From contig JAKAQO010000003.1 of the NCBI GenBank assembly GCA_021822495.1, positions 62,001-126,000 on the forward strand: a stretch of 64,000 nucleotides of DNA. The letters are read 5' to 3'. Every line of letters begins with the position of its first letter. Position 1 is the stretch's first letter. Shown here piece by piece: positions 62,189 through 64,000 of the stretch. The translations under genes and the position numbers were made by a program. Origin of the DNA: a bacterium. Lineage in GTDB: Bacteria > Elusimicrobiota > Elusimicrobia > UBA1565 > UBA9628. The notes beneath the pieces were generated by a model that saw nothing but the letters and a program-made list of their open reading frames with translations, was not told where the DNA came from and made no database searches.

Positions 62189-63252
62189 TTGGATAAGAAT
62201 AAGGAAATTTTATTATCTTCCTCACGGCGCGCCAAGGCTAATTGATATTTTGCGCCTGCGGCATTGAGAAGCTTGTTGCAATCTTGAATTAAGTCCTCAA
62301 TATCAACAAATGGACTGGCAAAAAGACTTCTTGCCGCTAAAAGCCCGGCGTCAATGATATAGGCCTGCGGTTCGGGGTTTGAGGCCGTATATCCCACCAT
62401 GACATTGCTGGGAGTCAAATCCATAATTGAAAAATGACTGTTCAAAAATTGATTCAACATTTCACGCAAGAGCTTTAAGTCTTGAATCCCAAATTCTTTC
62501 TGCCTGATTTTCGCTTCCAGAGTCTCTCCATGGACTCGCTCGGAGACGATGTAGGGAATTCCCTGAATCAGTCTGGTATCCACGGGATGAGGCGCAAGCC
62601 CCAATTTGGACAATTTTTCAAGGTTTTGAAACTCTGGGTGTTCGTAAAACGCGACATTCCCATAAATTCTGCTGCCGTGGATGATTTTAACCACCCAATC
62701 CGAGTTATTCGGGTGTTCAAAAACCCGTCCAAACGAACCTTCTCCCATCAGACGCGCTTTTTTTCCGGAAAGCCACAGGGCTCCCTCGGAATCATATTTC
62801 CAAGTCTGCGCCTGTCCGTCAAATAAAGCGTTTCCATTAACTTTTGGACTATCCGCGATTTGGGATTTAGAAGAGGGAGTATCCTGAAGATTCAGCAAAG
62901 AATGGTCCGCGGAAACAACATACGGAAGAGAAACTCCTGAGATACGGGCGGATTGAGTCTGGCGTTTTGGGGAACTAACTTTTGCGGCTTTCTGGGTAAA
63001 GGCCTCGCTTGGAAAATGAATTTCCGGCCTCAAAACCTGGTTTTGAAAATCAGGATTTTTTTCTAAGTCCTGATCCAAAAACTGAGAGGTCGTCGGCGCA
63101 ACTTCGGGGGAAGGAAGATTAAAATTAAAAGAAGGGGATTCCGATGGAATGCGCTCGGATGACTCAATAGCCCACAGCGAACGGCCCATTCCCAAAGCGG
63201 CCGCCAGCGCCCAGAAGCCTAAATTACGGATTAATTTCCGCAAAAATATCAC
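62185..63252 (-). CDS. Exported protein-kinase-fold protein
   Basis: A 355-residue protein. The first 29 residues are a signal peptide or signal anchor (KLIRNLGFWALAAALGMG, then SLWA). A low-complexity stretch (30-165) leads to a compact kinase fold: glycine loop GEGSFGRVF (170-178), Lys189 in WVVKII, catalytic loop MDLTPSN (277-283, in place of HRDLKPxN) and DAG (301-303, in place of DFG). All key ATP/Mg residues are therefore present. A kinase domain on the far side of the membrane is unusual, since ATP is scarce there. GTG start 6 nt after TATAAT; GGCC-box promoter. Confidence 0.75.
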   Translation of the reverse strand: MIFLRKLIRNLGFWALAAALGMGRSLWAIESSERIPSESPSFNFNLPSPEVAPTTSQFLDQDLEKNPDFQNQVLRPEIHFPSEAFTQKAAKVSSPKRQTQSARISGVSLPYVVSADHSLLNLQDTPSSKSQIADSPKVNGNALFDGQAQTWKYDSEGALWLSGKKARLMGEGSFGRVFEHPNNSDWVVKIIHGSRIYGNVAFYEHPEFQNLEKLSKLGLAPHPVDTRLIQGIPYIVSERVHGETLEAKIRQKEFGIQDLKLLREMLNQFLNSHFSIMDLTPSNVMVGYTASNPEPQAYIIDAGLLAARSLFASPFVDIEDLIQDCNKLLNAAGAKYQLALARREEDNKISLFLSK

Positions 63253-63258
63253 AATTAA

Positions 63259-63301
63259 ATTATAAAGGAAATTACTTTTTTAGGCTTGGGCCTAAAGGCC
63301 C
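63259..63301 (-). promoter_or_regulatory. GGCC-box promoter of the exported-kinase operon
   Basis: On the minus strand: perfect GGGCC-TTTA-GGCCC (63301-63288), 30 nt from centre to TATAAT (63264-63259), 6 nt, then GTG at 63252. The upstream GGTAGGCCC may be an extra half-site. Confidence 0.7.
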
Positions 63302-63392
63302 ATGAAGGCCTCGGCAAAGGGCCTACCTCTTCTATTTGAAATCGGCGCCCCCTTAGACAGGCCTTTCATAAATGAGTAGAATAGTCTATAAC

Positions 63393-63477
63393 GCCGGCGT
63401 GGCGGAACTGGCAGACGCAAGCGACTCAAAATCGCTCGGCGCTTCGCGCCGTGTGGGTTCGACTCCCTCCGCCGGCA
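63393..63477 (+). tRNA. tRNA-Leu (anticodon CAA)
   Basis: 85 nt. Acceptor GCCGGCG pairs with CGCCGGC, discriminator A. Anticodon stem AGCGA/TCGCT holds loop CTCAAAA, giving anticodon CAA. A long variable arm (CGGCGC-TTC-GCGCCG) marks class II leucine tRNA. The T-arm GTGGG/CCCTC has one T-T mismatch. CCA is not encoded, consistent with the CCA-adding enzyme family gene in this window. Confidence 0.95.
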
Positions 63478-63602
63478 ATTTTTTAAACGAAGAGTCGAAG
63501 CCGACATCCGGAAGCCAAGGGTTTGGCTTCCGGATGCGGCGGGCCTCGAAGGAGAACAAAGCGTAGCGAAGTTCGGGCAAGAGGGACTCCCTCCGCCGGC
63601 AA
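63461..63602 (+). repeat. Direct repeat of the tRNA-Leu 3' end with internal hairpin
   Basis: GACTCCCTCCGCCGGCAA, the tRNA 3' end, at 63461-63478 recurs at 63585-63602. Between them lies a 14-bp hairpin (63505-63518 with 63523-63536, loop GGGT). This looks like an att-site duplication or a tRNA fragment left by recombination. Confidence 0.7.
63505..63536. other. Strong hairpin after tRNA-Leu
   Basis: CATCCGGAAGCCAA / TTGGCTTCCGGATG, 14 paired bases, extended by GCCG/CGGC past a bulged A. No T-tract follows, so a rho-independent terminator is not certain. Confidence 0.7.
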
Positions 63603-63618
63603 ATTTCTAATCATATCA

Positions 63619-64000
63619 ATGAATCAAAGTTCTATTCTCCGCCAAGAATTTCTGTCTTTTTTTAAAAATCTTAATCACCGCATCACACCCTCTTCCCCCC
63701 TCATTCCTCCAGGCGACAAGAGTTTGATGTTTACTTCCGCCGGAATGGTGCCGTTTAAACCTTATTTTTTAGGGCTTGCATCAGGTCTATCAAGAGCGGC
63801 CAGCTGTCAAAAGTGTTTTCGCACAACCGACATCGGAAATGTCGGGCTAACCGTCAGGCACTTGACGTTTTTTGAAATGCTGGGAAATTTTTCCTTCGGA
63901 GATTATTTCAAAGAAGACGCCATTCATTGGGCCTGGGAATTTCTGACCCAAAAGGCGAGTTTTGATCCTCAACGTCTATACCCCACTATTTTTAAAGATG
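63619..64000 (+). CDS. alaS: Alanyl-tRNA synthetase (5' part; continues past window)
   Basis: 127 residues of the N-terminal catalytic domain are visible. Class II motif 1 region: [26 protein letters not shown]. Then [15 protein letters not shown] and [20 protein letters not shown], all diagnostic of AlaRS. The rest lies beyond position 64000. The ATG at 63619 follows the duplicated tRNA end by 16 bases. Confidence 0.96.
   Translation, partial: MNQSSILRQEFLSFFKNLNHRITPSSPLIPPGDKSLMFTSAGMVPFKPYFLGLASGLSRAASCQKCFRTTDIGNVGLTVRHLTFFEMLGNFSFGDYFKEDAIHWAWEFLTQKASFDPQRLYPTIFKD

Noticed and set aside
63372-63580. Short open frames on both strands across the tRNA
   Set aside because: They are translations of the tRNA-Leu gene and its duplicated end.

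Overview
This window looks like chromosomal DNA of a diderm (Gram-negative) bacterium. Envelope genes support that: a Kdo-pathway arabinose-5-phosphate isomerase, two SurA/PpiC-type periplasmic isomerases, a TolC-like efflux protein, predicted outer-membrane barrels, membrane-fusion proteins and type IV pilus motor genes. It also carries a two-gene aa3-type oxidase unit, flavin-dependent ThyX, a phosphofructokinase with PPi-type residues and haem-synthesis genes. The mix and the motif style would fit Elusimicrobiota or a related uncultured phylum, but that placement is inference without any search. I see no rRNA, CRISPR array, transposase or phage module. Genes are dense and no gap exceeds 300 bases.

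Layout: 1-1.5 kb, end of an exporter operon (ABC ATPase and a TPR/membrane-fusion protein). 1.6-6.6 kb, kdsD, then suhB, hemD and glpK on the minus strand, then an exported HEAGH protein. 6.7-13.8 kb, rlmD, a lone receiver, a trypsin-like protease, an S1/P1 nuclease, a coiled-coil protein and a barrel protein. 13.8-18.3 kb, coxB-coxA and an MFS protein with a repeat-filled N-terminus. 18.5-25.5 kb, alr and hemC (divergent), mfd and two isomerases. 25.6-31.9 kb, a minus-strand run: ybeY, phoH, glgC, an exported adaptor-like protein, thyX, a CbiX-like exported protein and an unknown. 32.1-37 kb, clpP and pilB-pilT-pilC. 37-43.2 kb, uvrC, ankyrin protein, DppC-like permease, acyl-CoA ligase and a CCA/poly(A) polymerase-family enzyme. 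43.2-45.8 kb, a cNMP/ParA-like/patatin fusion and a Nudix hydrolase. 45.8-56.6 kb, dnaE, a receiver, a barrel protein, a LacD-type aldolase, phosphofructokinase, then a tightly overlapping HAMP-TolC-patatin-TPR run. 56.7-60 kb, ahcY, a desaturase and a barrel protein. 60-63.3 kb, an exported kinase-fold protein with a 739-residue exported partner. 63.4-64 kb, tRNA-Leu(CAA) with a duplicated 3' end, and the start of alaS.

The most interesting signals are non-coding. (1) Five promoters carry the box TAGGCC-N4-GGCCTA (one with only the distal half) centred exactly 30 nt upstream of the -10 hexamer, about -42. (2) Fourteen genes have a -10-like hexamer ending 6-7 nt before the start codon, so their mRNAs should be leaderless. 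(3) A 30-nt hairpin element occurs twice with one compensatory pair change. (4) A GGGGACTGTCCCC palindrome family sits between genes like a terminator but has also entered reading frames, supplying start codons or N-terminal residues in glpK, hemD and the MFS gene. Among proteins, the exported kinase pair, the cNMP/ParA-like/patatin fusion, a ClpP with Asn in place of the triad Asp and a CoxA without the K-channel Lys are the ones to look at again.
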